This document shows, in pieces, positions 1 to 8,432 of a stretch of DNA of 15,130 bases. The translations under genes and the position numbers were made by a program. Source of the DNA: Caryophanales bacterium UBA6769 (GTDB lineage: Bacteria; Bacillota; Bacilli; Bacillales; UBA6769). The stretch covers positions 1 to 15,130 of the forward strand of contig DKGN01000099.1 in assembly GCA_002453275.1 (NCBI GenBank), read 5' to 3'. Positions within the stretch are counted from its first letter, which is position 1; each line of letters starts with the position of its first letter. Under the pieces are notes generated by a model. It was not told the origin of the DNA, ran no database searches, and worked only from the letters and a program-made list of their open reading frames with translations.

Positions 1-1549
1 TTCAGCGAGTGCAAACTTCTCTAGAATTCATTTAACAAACTATCGCTACAGCAATCCAAAACAGCCGCCCATGTTTTGTATGCTAATAAGAAAGCATATC
101 GAAGGCAGTATTATTAAAAGCATTAAGCAAGTCGGTCTTGATCGCGTTATCCAATTTGAGCTTGAGTCGAGAGATGAGCTTGGGGATCAAACGACTAAAA
201 TATTAATCGTTGAAATTATGGGTAGACATAGCAACATTATTTTGATTGATGCCGAAACAGAACAAATTCTAGACGGGATCAAACATATTCCACCATCATT
301 AAGTCGATTCCGAACCGTCTTACCTGGTCGGCCATACATTCCACCGCCTGCACAAGACAAGGTAAATCCGTTACGAGTCGATGAGGAAAATTTTCTGAAA
401 AAGATTGACTTTAACAGTGGGAAAATAGATAAACAATTAGTGGCGAACTTTGCGGGCTTATCACCATTACTTAGCAGAGAAATTATTTACCGTGCGGGAC
501 TAACGACGAGAGAAAGTTTATCTACTACCTTTCTAACAATGATGAACGATTTTCAAAACCATCGTTATGAACCAGAAATTGTCCGTTCCAACAGGGAGGC
601 TTTCTCAGTCACAACGTTACAACATTTAGATGGTGAACGTTTCCAATATCGTTCTACAAGCGAGATGTTAGATCGCTTTTTCTATGGGAAAGCAGAACGT
701 GACCGGATTAGGCAACAAGCAAATGACTTAGAGAAACTATTAGTTAATGAAGTAAGAAAAAACGAAAGAAAACTAAAAAAATTAGAACGTACATTAAGAG
801 CTAGCGAAAAAGCGGAGACATACCAATTGTACGGTGAACTACTTACCGCCCATATGCACGAGTTAAAACACCACCAGACAGAAATTGAAGTTGAGAATTA
901 TTATAAGCCTGGGGAAAGAATAGCGATCCCCCTCGACGTGAATAAGACCCCCTCGGAAAATGCGCAAGCGTATTATCATAAATATAGGAAGGCTAAAAAT
1001 GCAGTCCAAGTCGTTCAAGAACAAATTAAGAAAACGAACGAAGATATTGATTATTTTGAGTTGCTTATTACACAGATGGAATCTGCTACAATTGATGATG
1101 TTGCAGAAATACGCGAGGAACTAGAAGAGGAAGGTTATTTAAAGCAAAAACGCCGAAAAGTAAATAATAAACCTAACAAACCAAAGCCTGAAACGTATGA
1201 ATCGAGTGAGGGCATCCCAATTCTAGTTGGCAAAAATAATAAACAAAATGAATTTTTAACGATGAGGCTTGCTAGAAAAAGCGATACGTGGCTTCATGCA
1301 AAAGATATACCTGGTTCACATGTCGTCATTCGTGGAGATGAATTTGGTGATGAAACATTACATGAAGCTGCTATCATCGCCGCATATTTTAGTAAAGCCA
1401 AACATTCTAGCAACGTCCCGATTGACTACACGATAGTCCGGCACGTGAAAAAACCAAGCGGTTCCAAGCCTGGATACGTTACATATAGCAATCAGAAAAC
1501 GTTGTATGTCACTCCGAGCGAGGATCTTATTATTAAACTACGAACATAA
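1..1549 (+). CDS. rqcH: RqcH (YloA/NEMF family) ribosome quality control factor, 5' end missing
   Basis: RqcH binds stalled 50S subunits carrying peptidyl-tRNA and recruits tRNA-Ala to add alanine tails to the blocked nascent chain. The reading frame is open from base 2, so the gene runs off the left edge. The residues before the ATG at 71 (ending in NPKQPP) continue the family's N-terminal domain, so that ATG is internal. From memory of B. subtilis YloA (about 570 residues), about 50 N-terminal residues are missing and 515 are visible. The Asp-Arg pair needed for tRNA engagement in B. subtilis (D97/R98) is present as GLDR near 134-145. A helix-hairpin-helix stretch (GLSPLLSREI) follows at about 450-490, then charged coiled-coil helices at about 690-800 and 960-1150. 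The C-terminal NFACT-R domain carries SDTWLHAKDIPGSH at about 1280-1320. It is convergent with pyrE. The family call is secure. Confidence 0.95.
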   Translation, partial: SASANFSRIHLTNYRYSNPKQPPMFCMLIRKHIEGSIIKSIKQVGLDRVIQFELESRDELGDQTTKILIVEIMGRHSNIILIDAETEQILDGIKHIPPSLSRFRTVLPGRPYIPPPAQDKVNPLRVDEENFLKKIDFNSGKIDKQLVANFAGLSPLLSREIIYRAGLTTRESLSTTFLTMMNDFQNHRYEPEIVRSNREAFSVTTLQHLDGERFQYRSTSEMLDRFFYGKAERDRIRQQANDLEKLLVNEVRKNERKLKKLERTLRASEKAETYQLYGELLTAHMHELKHHQTEIEVENYYKPGERIAIPLDVNKTPSENAQAYYHKYRKAKNAVQVVQEQIKKTNEDIDYFELLITQMESATIDDVAEIREELEEEGYLKQKRRKVNNKPNKPKPETYESSEGIPILVGKNNKQNEFLTMRLARKSDTWLHAKDIPGSHVVIRGDEFGDETLHEAAIIAAYFSKAKHSSNVPIDYTIVRHVKKPSGSKPGYVTYSNQKTLYVTPSEDLIIKLRT

Positions 1550-1582
1550 AACAACAGCACTTCAGTCGTGCTGTTGTTTTTT
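1548..1582. terminator. Bidirectional intrinsic terminator between rqcH and pyrE
   Basis: A 13-bp perfect stem is formed by AAAACAACAGCAC (1548-1560) and GTGCTGTTGTTTT (1568-1580) around a 7-base loop. It begins inside the rqcH stop codon and ends two bases before the pyrE stop codon. On the plus strand it ends in six T residues (1577-1582). On the minus strand the stem itself ends in TTTT, followed by a weaker T-rich stretch. Placed between convergent genes, it most likely terminates both, and is stronger for rqcH. Confidence 0.9.
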
Positions 1583-1584
1583 CA

Positions 1585-2217
1585 TTATTTTAGCCAGTTT
1601 GTTGGATTGTGTCTCCATTGTTGCACGAGTTGAATCCCATCACTATCAATCTTTCCATTGCTTGAGGAAACTGTTAGTAATGCTTCCAAGTTCGTTAACG
1701 TATGGACCGTTAAATTTTCTTCTTGAAGCATAGCCTTACCATTATCAAGTCCATAACTGAAAATCGCCGCGATTCCTAACACAGTAGCTCCTGCATTCCG
1801 TAATGCCTTCGCTGCGTTAATAACACTGCCGCCCGTTGATATTAAATCTTCAATAATGACAACTTCATCACCAGCTTCAATCTTGCCTTCGATTTGATTG
1901 CCTTTGCCGTGCTTTTTCGCAGAGCTTCTTACATAGACCATTGATTTATGTAGTCGTTCACTCACTAATGCAGCGTGTGGGATTCCGGCCGTCGCTGTAC
2001 CAGCAATCACATCGACACCTGGATAATATGTGTTAATGATCGCCGTTAATCCATCAGCTATCCGTTTGCGTACATTTGGATAAGAAAGTGTTAAACGGTT
2101 GTCACAATAAATCGGTGACTTGATACCTGATGTCCATGTGAATGGGTCGTTAGGCTTTAATGAAACCGCTCCAATCGATAGTAGATCGCTTGCAATCGTT
2201 TGAGTTATTTTTTCCAT
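1585..2217 (-). CDS. pyrE: Orotate phosphoribosyltransferase
   Basis: PyrE joins orotate to PRPP to give orotidine 5'-monophosphate and pyrophosphate, the fifth step of UMP synthesis, in the cytoplasm. The 210-residue length is normal. The type I phosphoribosyltransferase PRPP-binding signature is at residues 119-131 (VVIIEDLISTGGS). The flexible catalytic loop, with lysines in AKKHGKGNQ, is at about 100-108. The ATG start is supported by an AAAGGGTGG ribosome-binding site 7 bases upstream. That site lies inside the end of pyrF, and the two genes overlap by 13 bases, so translation is probably coupled. It is the last gene of the operon, and the hairpin at 1548-1582 follows directly. Confidence 0.97.
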   Translation of the reverse strand: MEKITQTIASDLLSIGAVSLKPNDPFTWTSGIKSPIYCDNRLTLSYPNVRKRIADGLTAIINTYYPGVDVIAGTATAGIPHAALVSERLHKSMVYVRSSAKKHGKGNQIEGKIEAGDEVVIIEDLISTGGSVINAAKALRNAGATVLGIAAIFSYGLDNGKAMLQEENLTVHTLTNLEALLTVSSSNGKIDSDGIQLVQQWRHNPTNWLK

Positions 2218-2906
2218 TCTAATTCCACCCTTTCATATGCTTCAAGCGGGTTTTTACTTTTTGTTACACTGCGACCGACAACGATATAATCACTGCCTAA
2301 TTGTTTCGCCTTTTCAGGTGTCACGATCCTCGTTTGATCGTCACGTTCGTCTCCAGTTAAGCGAATCCCCGGGGTTACGGTAATGAAATCATGTATATTC
2401 TCCTTAATAAATGGCGTTTCTAATGATGAGCATACGATTCCGTCAAGACCTGACTCATTCGTAAGCTTTGCATAATGCAACACAGTTTGCTCGATCCCTT
2501 CATCGATAAGAAGCTCTTCCTTAAGCATGTTCTCAGATGTGCTAGTTAATTGGGTAACAGCAATGCAGAGAGGACGGGTCATCCCCCTTGCCAAACCCGC
2601 CTCAAGCCCTTCTAACGCTGCCTCCATCATTCTCTTCCCACCTGCTGCGTGAACATTCACCATATCAACTTCTAGAGCTGCAAGACTTTTCATTGCCTCT
2701 TTCACTGTGTTTGGAATATCATGCAATTTTAAATCGAGAAAAATCCAATGCCCTGCTAATTTTAATTTTTCAATGATCGGTGGTCCTTCTTTATAAAACA
2801 ATTGCATGCCAACTTTTAAAGCGAGCTTTTGCTTTCCAAAACGAGTTAAAAATGTCTCCACCGAACGCATTGATGGTAGATCAAGTGCAATAATTGGTGC
2901 GTTCAT
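2205..2906 (-). CDS. pyrF: Orotidine 5'-phosphate decarboxylase
   Basis: PyrF decarboxylates OMP to UMP, the final step of the pathway. The protein has 233 residues, typical of the short bacterial (group 1) enzymes. The catalytic Asp-Lys-Asp array is at D58, K60 and D63 (FLDLKLHDIPNT). The C-terminal phosphate-binding elements TPGIRL and VVGRSVTKS are both present. Its ATG shares four bases (ATGA) with the carB stop codon, and only a weak ribosome-binding site precedes it, so it probably depends on ribosomes finishing carB. In the B. subtilis order, pyrK and pyrD would lie between carB and pyrF. Here that space is zero. Confidence 0.97.
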   Translation of the reverse strand: MNAPIIALDLPSMRSVETFLTRFGKQKLALKVGMQLFYKEGPPIIEKLKLAGHWIFLDLKLHDIPNTVKEAMKSLAALEVDMVNVHAAGGKRMMEAALEGLEAGLARGMTRPLCIAVTQLTSTSENMLKEELLIDEGIEQTVLHYAKLTNESGLDGIVCSSLETPFIKENIHDFITVTPGIRLTGDERDDQTRIVTPEKAKQLGSDYIVVGRSVTKSKNPLEAYERVELEWKK

Positions 2907-5900
2907 CGGGAAATCACTTCTTTTTTAAGAAACTCCGGCATTGGTGTCATTGTAAAAGCCATCATTTCAAGGACTGTTAACAGTGCAATCGCAGTATCAA
3001 GCGAAGTAAAACAAACAACTTCATTTTCAACTGCTTCCCGGCGAATGCGGAATCCGTCTCTCTGTGGTTGTTTCCCTTTTGTCAACGTATTGATGACAAT
3101 GTTCGCTTCACCTTGACGGATGACATCGAGTAAATTATGCTCTTCCTTCTCGATTTTATTAACAGTCGTAACAGGGATGTTTTGCTCTGCAATCGCTTGT
3201 GCTGTCCCTTCTGTTGCTAATATTTGAAAACCAATGTCATAAAAGCGTTTCACAACTGGCATAACCTCTTGTTTATCTTTATCAGAAATTGTAAACAGGA
3301 CAGAACCATTCGTTGGTATTTTCATTCCTGAAGCGAGAAGTCCTTTATACAACGCTTTTTCTAACGTTGCATCTTTCCCCATTACTTCACCTGTAGATTT
3401 CATTTCTGGACCTAACGTAATGTCGACACGACGAAGCTTAGCGAAAGAAAAGACGGGTACTTTCACGTATACGCCATCAACTTCTGGATGGCTCCCTGTC
3501 GAATAGCCTAAGTCGGATAGTGACGAACCTAAAATTACTTTTGTTGCTATATTCGGCATTGGAACTCCAGTTATTTTACTCAAAAACGGAACGGTCCGAC
3601 TAGAACGGGGATTTACTTCAATGACATAAATTTCTTCGTCGTGTAAAACAAACTGAATGTTCAACAGTCCGACAACATGTAATCCTCGCGCTAAAGCAAT
3701 TGTCCGATCGATGATTTGTTGCTTGATTTTCTCCGATAGATTTTGTGGTGGATACACTGCGATTGAATCTCCTGAGTGGACACCTGCTCTTTCAATGTGT
3801 TCCATAATCCCTGGGATAAAGACAGATTCTCCATCGGATACAGCGTCAACCTCGATTTCAATTCCCGTTAAATAGCGATCAATTAAGACTGGATGATCGG
3901 GATTTATTTTAACAGCATCTTCCATGTAACGGAGTAACTCTTCTTTTTTATAGACAATTTCCATTGCTCGACCACCGAGAACGTATGACGGTCTTACGAG
4001 TACGGGATATCCAATTTGTTCGGCAATTCCTACGGCTTCATCAACAGAGGTTGCTGTCTTGCCAAGAGGTTGTGGAATGTCGAGATTTCTTAAAAGCTGT
4101 TCAAATTGATTCCGATTTTCGGCACGATCCATGTTTTCGAGAGTCGTTCCTAAAATCCGCACGCCTCTTTCAGCTAATTCAGATGCTACATTAATTGCAG
4201 TTTGGCCACCGAATTGAATGATGACACCTTCAGGCTGCTCTCGTTCAATGACGTGCATCACATCCTCGACAGTTAATGGTTCAAAATAAAGCCTGTCCGA
4301 GGTCGTAAAGTCTGTTGAAACTGTTTCAGGATTGTTGTTAATAATAATCGCTTCATATCCAGCTTCTTGAATCGCCCAAACAGAATGCACCGTTGCATAG
4401 TCAAACTCAATCCCTTGTCCAATCCGAATCGGACCAGAACCTAGAACGAGAACACTTTTCTTCTCCGAAGTTTCTGATTCGTTTTCCTTTCCAAATGTGC
4501 TATAGAAGTAAGGTGTATCAGATTTTCCCTCTAGTTCACTCGTGTCTACTATTCGATAGGCTGGAAGTAATCCATTTTCCTTACGCAAGTTGTAAAGGTC
4601 CCGTTCTGTCATCGACCAACGATTTGCAATCGCATCGTCAGAAAACCCGAAGCTTTTTGCTTCTTGCAAAACTTTTAACTCTTTCGGGTTGTTTTCGATT
4701 TTTTTCTCTAAAGCGATAATATGTTCAATTTTTTCTAGAAAGTACTTTGTAATTTTACTTAATTCAAAAATTTGGTCGACTGTATATCCTCTTCTGAATG
4801 CTTCGGCAACAGCAAACAACCGTTCATCGTCTGCAATTGCTACTCGTTGTTCAAGGGTATCTGTTGATAACTCCTCCATCGTAGGCAATTCGATATGCAA
4901 TACATTTGCTTCTAATGAACGGATCGCTTTAAGTAGTGCCTCCTCAAAGCTACTCCCAATTGCCATAACTTCACCTGTTGATTTCATTTGAGTACCGAGC
5001 TTTCGATTTGCTGATTCAAATTTGTCAAAAGGCCAGCGCGGAATTTTAACGACGGTATAATCAAGCTGTGGCTCATATTGTGAGTAAGATTGCTCTGTCA
5101 CTGGATTTATAATTTCTGAAAAGTGAAGTCCAACAGCAATTTTTGCTGCAAGCTTTGCAATCGGGTAAGCGGTAGCTTTTGATGCGAGAGCAGATGAGCG
5201 GCTCACTCGTGGATTCACTTCAATAATATAATAGTCACTCGTATCCGGATTTAAGGCTATCTGCACGTTACAGCTACCTTCAATTCCAATTGCACGAACA
5301 ATTTTAATCGAGGCTTGACGAAGCATCTCATAATCTTCTTTGGAAAGAGTTTGATTCGGTGCAACGACAACGGAGTCACCTGTATGTACGCCTACAGGAT
5401 CAACATTTTCCAAATCACAAACGACAATTACTTCATCATTCGGATCACGAATGACTTCAAATTCAAGCTCTTTAAAACCTGCAATACTTTCCTCAAGGAG
5501 ACATTGGGTTACAGGACTGTATTTTAAGCCGCTAGACACAATTTCAATTAAGTCTTTTTCATTTTCAACGATACCGCCACCAGTTCCACCTAGCGTGAAG
5601 GCGGGTCGAACGATAATCGGATAGCCGACCTTATCTACAAACTCATACGCCTCTTCAAGTGTATGCACGATTTCACTTATTGGAGTCGGTTCTTCAATTT
5701 TACGCATTAAGCTTCTAAAAAGATCTCGATCTTCTGCTTTTTGAATTGCTTCCAAGTTTGTACCGAGTACTTTTACATCAAAGCGCTCCAAAACTCCAGC
5801 TTCATGAAGCTCCATCGCCATATTTAACCCTGTTTGTCCACCGAGTGAAGGTAAAACGGCACAAGGGCGCTCTTGTTGAATAATTCTCGTCACAAATTCT

Positions 5901-6112
5901 AATGTAAGTGGTTCAATATATACTTTATCGGCCATCATCGTATCCGTCATAATTGTCGCAGGATTTGAATTCACTAATACGACCTCATAGCCTTCTTCTT
6001 TTAACGATTGACAAGCTTGTGTTCCCGAATAGTCAAATTCTGCTGCTTGTCCGATTATAATAGGACCTGATCCGATAACGAGTATTTTTTTAATATCTGT
6101 TCTTTTAGGCAT
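2903..6112 (-). CDS. carB: Carbamoyl-phosphate synthase large subunit, pyrimidine type
   Basis: CarB (PyrAB) makes carbamoyl phosphate from bicarbonate, two ATP and ammonia. The ammonia normally comes from glutamine through CarA. From the chosen start the protein has 1069 residues, full length for the family. Two homologous ATP-grasp halves are visible. The first has GSGPIIIGQAAEFDYSG near residue 15, RPAFTLGGTGGG at 169-180 and EVNPRVSRSS at about 298-307. The second has GSGPIRIGQGIEFDYA at about 560, RPSYVLGGRAMEI and EVNPRSSRTVP. A C-terminal MGS-type allosteric domain retains ATEGTA, VNKI and NTLTKGK, matching the UMP-binding region of E. coli CarB, so UMP inhibition is likely. I chose the ATG at 6112 over that at 6130 because AAGGAGA lies 8 bases before it and the protein then begins MPKR as in relatives. 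No carA lies upstream; pyrC ends 29 bases away. Confidence 0.97.
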   Translation of the reverse strand: MPKRTDIKKILVIGSGPIIIGQAAEFDYSGTQACQSLKEEGYEVVLVNSNPATIMTDTMMADKVYIEPLTLEFVTRIIQQERPCAVLPSLGGQTGLNMAMELHEAGVLERFDVKVLGTNLEAIQKAEDRDLFRSLMRKIEEPTPISEIVHTLEEAYEFVDKVGYPIIVRPAFTLGGTGGGIVENEKDLIEIVSSGLKYSPVTQCLLEESIAGFKELEFEVIRDPNDEVIVVCDLENVDPVGVHTGDSVVVAPNQTLSKEDYEMLRQASIKIVRAIGIEGSCNVQIALNPDTSDYYIIEVNPRVSRSSALASKATAYPIAKLAAKIAVGLHFSEIINPVTEQSYSQYEPQLDYTVVKIPRWPFDKFESANRKLGTQMKSTGEVMAIGSSFEEALLKAIRSLEANVLHIELPTMEELSTDTLEQRVAIADDERLFAVAEAFRRGYTVDQIFELSKITKYFLEKIEHIIALEKKIENNPKELKVLQEAKSFGFSDDAIANRWSMTERDLYNLRKENGLLPAYRIVDTSELEGKSDTPYFYSTFGKENESETSEKKSVLVLGSGPIRIGQGIEFDYATVHSVWAIQEAGYEAIIINNNPETVSTDFTTSDRLYFEPLTVEDVMHVIEREQPEGVIIQFGGQTAINVASELAERGVRILGTTLENMDRAENRNQFEQLLRNLDIPQPLGKTATSVDEAVGIAEQIGYPVLVRPSYVLGGRAMEIVYKKEELLRYMEDAVKINPDHPVLIDRYLTGIEIEVDAVSDGESVFIPGIMEHIERAGVHSGDSIAVYPPQNLSEKIKQQIIDRTIALARGLHVVGLLNIQFVLHDEEIYVIEVNPRSSRTVPFLSKITGVPMPNIATKVILGSSLSDLGYSTGSHPEVDGVYVKVPVFSFAKLRRVDITLGPEMKSTGEVMGKDATLEKALYKGLLASGMKIPTNGSVLFTISDKDKQEVMPVVKRFYDIGFQILATEGTAQAIAEQNIPVTTVNKIEKEEHNLLDVIRQGEANIVINTLTKGKQPQRDGFRIRREAVENEVVCFTSLDTAIALLTVLEMMAFTMTPMPEFLKKEVISR

Positions 6113-6141
6113 ATTCCAATTCTCCTTCATTCAAAATTCCA

Positions 6142-7419
6142 TTACTTTTTAGACCAAACGACATTTCCTTCGCAAATAGTCATCGTTGGCCAGCCTGAAC
6201 AAGTCCAGCTTTGAAATGGTGTGTTTTTTCCTTTAGATAAAAATTCATCTTTGTCTATTTTTGCTTCATTTTCGAGATTGATAACTGTCAGGTCAGCTAC
6301 GCTGCCTTCCTCAAGCTTTCCGTAAGGTAATCCAAAAGCGTCCGCTGGTTTTACTGTCAAGAAGTCGACTAGTTGCTTTAGCGTTAAAATGTTCTTTTTG
6401 ACTAAGTTTGTATATAACAATGGAAATGCCGTCTCTAAACCGACGATACCGAATGGTGCCCGTTCCATGCTTACAGCCTTCTCTTCTTCTGTATGTGGTG
6501 CATGGTCTGTTGCAATAAAATCAAGCGTGCCATCTAAAAGTCCTTCTATGAGCGCATTCCGATCGTCTTCGCCTCGTAACGGGGGATTCATTTTAAAGTT
6601 TGTATCAAGACCTGGAATATCTTTATCACAAAGTAGTAGATGATGGGGCGTCACTTCAGCCGTTACGCGAATGCCTGCTTTTTTTGCATCTCTCACAACC
6701 CGTACCGATTCTTTTGAACTAATGTGACATACGTGGTAATGAACGTCTGCTGCTTCTGCAAGCAAGACATCGCGAGCAATATGGACGGATTCACAAACTG
6801 AAGGAATTCCATTCACTTCGTGTTTCTTTGAAAATACTCCTTCGTGAACAGCACCTTTATAAATTAATGTATTCTCTTCACAATGCGCTACGATAGCGGC
6901 ATTTATTTTCTTCGCTTCCTTCATTGCTTCAAGCATTTTGCTCGCATTTTGAACACCGACTCCATCATCTGTAAAGGCAAATGCACCAGAATCTTTAAGC
7001 GCCTGAAAATCCGTAAGCTCTTCTCCAATTTGCCTTTTTGTAATCGATGCATAAGGGAGAACACGAATAACGGCTGATTCTTCAATCCGTTTGTTTAAAT
7101 CTAAAAGCGTTTCTTGATTATCTGGTACAGGTCTCGTATTCGGCATGGCCGCAATCGTCGTGAAGCCGCCTTTCGCCGCCGCTTTCGTCCCTGTTTCAAT
7201 CGTTTCCTTATGTTCGCCACCTGGTTCACGCAAATGAACATGTAGATCGATCAGACCTGGAGTAATGAGTTGACCTTTGACGTCGATGCTTTTTGCGCCA
7301 TCCTCCGTAACAGCCTCTGCTATTTTTACGATACGACCTGAATCAATTAAAATGTCACATTTTACAAACTTATTGTCATCATTTATAACTTTCCCATTTT
7401 GTAATAAAAGCTTCATCAT
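6142..7419 (-). CDS. pyrC: Dihydroorotase (class I)
   Basis: PyrC cyclises carbamoyl-aspartate to dihydroorotate in the cytoplasm. The 425-residue protein belongs to the zinc-dependent amidohydrolases. Metal-site residues are visible as H60 and H62 (DLHVHLREPGG), H179 (VAHCEEN), H232 (HVCHISS) and D305 (FIATDHAPHT). A DDGVGV stretch at 151-156 is conserved in the class I (Bacillus/Aquifex) branch. Two ATGs stand in tandem at 7419 and 7416. AAGGGG at 7425-7430 is 5 or 8 bases upstream, so either could serve. It follows pyrB by 15 bases. Downstream, the usual next gene carA is absent and carB follows almost directly. Confidence 0.96.
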   Translation of the reverse strand: MMKLLLQNGKVINDDNKFVKCDILIDSGRIVKIAEAVTEDGAKSIDVKGQLITPGLIDLHVHLREPGGEHKETIETGTKAAAKGGFTTIAAMPNTRPVPDNQETLLDLNKRIEESAVIRVLPYASITKRQIGEELTDFQALKDSGAFAFTDDGVGVQNASKMLEAMKEAKKINAAIVAHCEENTLIYKGAVHEGVFSKKHEVNGIPSVCESVHIARDVLLAEAADVHYHVCHISSKESVRVVRDAKKAGIRVTAEVTPHHLLLCDKDIPGLDTNFKMNPPLRGEDDRNALIEGLLDGTLDFIATDHAPHTEEEKAVSMERAPFGIVGLETAFPLLYTNLVKKNILTLKQLVDFLTVKPADAFGLPYGKLEEGSVADLTVINLENEAKIDKDEFLSKGKNTPFQSWTCSGWPTMTICEGNVVWSKK

Positions 7420-7434
7420 TCATTCCCCTTTCCA

Positions 7435-8310
7435 TTAACCGACTAATGCTCTTTTTAATACGGCCATGCGCACATATACACCATTGTTCACTTGCTTAAA
7501 GATCCTTGAGTTTGGTGATTCAATCAATTGTGAAGCAATTTCCACCCCACGATTTATGGGTGCTGGATGCATGATGATGCTTTCTTTTTTCATTTGCGTG
7601 GCCCGTTCCACTGTCAAGCCATACTGAGAGTGATACTCCGCTAGCGATATATTCAAATGATTTTCATGTCGCTCATGTTGAATACGAAGTAGCATCAAAA
7701 CATCTGCTTCCTTAATCGCTTCGTCAAGCTCTATATACTCTCCAAGGTCATCAGCATACCATTCTTTCGGTCCTGATATTTTGACGTTAACGCCTAATCT
7801 TTTTAAAATTTTAGCATTCGAACGAGCAACACGGCTATGTGTAATATCCCCTACAATGACAACATTCAAGCCTTGCAGCGAACCAAATTCTTGCTGTATC
7901 GTCAGCATATCTAATAGTGATTGCGTAGGATGGTTCCCACAACCGTCCCCTGCGTTAATAATAGGTATTGAAATATTCCCCTTTAAGCTTTCATAAAAAC
8001 ATTCATCTTTATGTCTAATCACGACAATGTTAGCACCAATTTCTTCTAACGTTCGAACTGTATCGTACAACGATTCCCCTTTTTGAACGCTAGATTGCTC
8101 AGCCGTGAAATGTAATGTTTCAAGACCAAGTTTTTTTTCGGCTACTTCAAAGCTAAATCTCGTTCTTGTACTTGGCTCAAAAAAAAGGTTCGCTGCAAAT
8201 GTTTGTTCAGCTGGAGTCCATGACATTCCGTTTTGAAAATGTGATGCTTCAAGTAAGATGTTATGGATTTCATCATTCGATAGTTTCGTTAAATCTAATA
8301 AGTTTTTCAT
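7435..8310 (-). CDS. pyrB: Aspartate carbamoyltransferase catalytic subunit
   Basis: PyrB condenses carbamoyl phosphate with aspartate to give carbamoyl-aspartate, the first committed step of the pathway. The 291-residue protein has the carbamoyl-phosphate site STRTR at 47-51 (FFEPSTRTRFSFE), the catalytic-loop lysine K77 (SVQKGES), HPTQ at 127-130, and PAPINRGVEI near the C-terminus. No regulatory pyrI gene is present, as is usual in Bacillus, where the catalytic trimer works alone. The ATG has an AGGAGG site upstream, placed just after the terminator of the intergenic attenuator. Expression should therefore depend on read-through at 8332-8363. Confidence 0.97.
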   Translation of the reverse strand: MKNLLDLTKLSNDEIHNILLEASHFQNGMSWTPAEQTFAANLFFEPSTRTRFSFEVAEKKLGLETLHFTAEQSSVQKGESLYDTVRTLEEIGANIVVIRHKDECFYESLKGNISIPIINAGDGCGNHPTQSLLDMLTIQQEFGSLQGLNVVIVGDITHSRVARSNAKILKRLGVNVKISGPKEWYADDLGEYIELDEAIKEADVLMLLRIQHERHENHLNISLAEYHSQYGLTVERATQMKKESIIMHPAPINRGVEIASQLIESPNSRIFKQVNNGVYVRMAVLKRALVG

Positions 8311-8331
8311 CTTACTCCTCCTCTGTTTTAT

Positions 8332-8363
8332 AAAAAAACCTCTTTGTCAGGCTGACAAAGAGG
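8332..8363 (-). terminator. PyrR-controlled attenuator terminator upstream of pyrB
   Basis: Reading the minus strand, CCTCTTTGTCA (8363-8353) pairs perfectly over 11 bp with TGACAAAGAGG (8349-8339) around a 3-base loop. Seven T residues follow (8338-8332). It lies downstream of the PyrR-binding loop at 8398-8430 and 22 bases before the pyrB start. An alternative antiterminator can form between AAAGGGGTA (about 8402-8394) and TACCCTCTTT (about 8367-8358), helped by a GCTC/GAGC pairing. It consumes both the 3' arm of the PyrR loop and the 5' arm of this terminator, which is the arrangement expected for pyr attenuation. Confidence 0.93.
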
Positions 8364-8397
8364 GTACAGTGCTCCTACAAACTTAGAGCTTGCTACC

Positions 8398-8430
8398 CCT
8401 TTCAAGCCTCACAGGACTTAATTAAAAAGG
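8398..8430 (-). promoter_or_regulatory. PyrR-binding RNA loop (anti-antiterminator) between pyrR and pyrB
   Basis: The minus strand carries AGTCCTGTGAGGCT (8418-8405), which fits the PyrR-binding loop consensus (ARUCCNGNGAGGYU, from memory). It is closed by a CCTTT/AAAGG stem (8430-8426 with 8402-8398). UMP-bound PyrR is expected to stabilise this hairpin, block the antiterminator and let the terminator at 8332-8363 form. The 14-base core is identical to that of the leader copy at 9066-9079. Confidence 0.92.
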
Positions 8431-8432
8431 AA

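Noticed and set aside
6113..6130. Upstream ATG at 6130 as the carB start, adding six residues (MKENWN).
   Set aside because: The ribosome-binding site AAGGAGA lies inside that extension and is correctly placed for the ATG at 6112. The protein then begins MPKR as in relatives.
6113..6141. A decayed carA remnant at the pyrC-carB junction.
   Set aside because: The gap is only 29 bases and is accounted for by the carB ribosome-binding site and stop-codon context. There is no room for a pseudogene.
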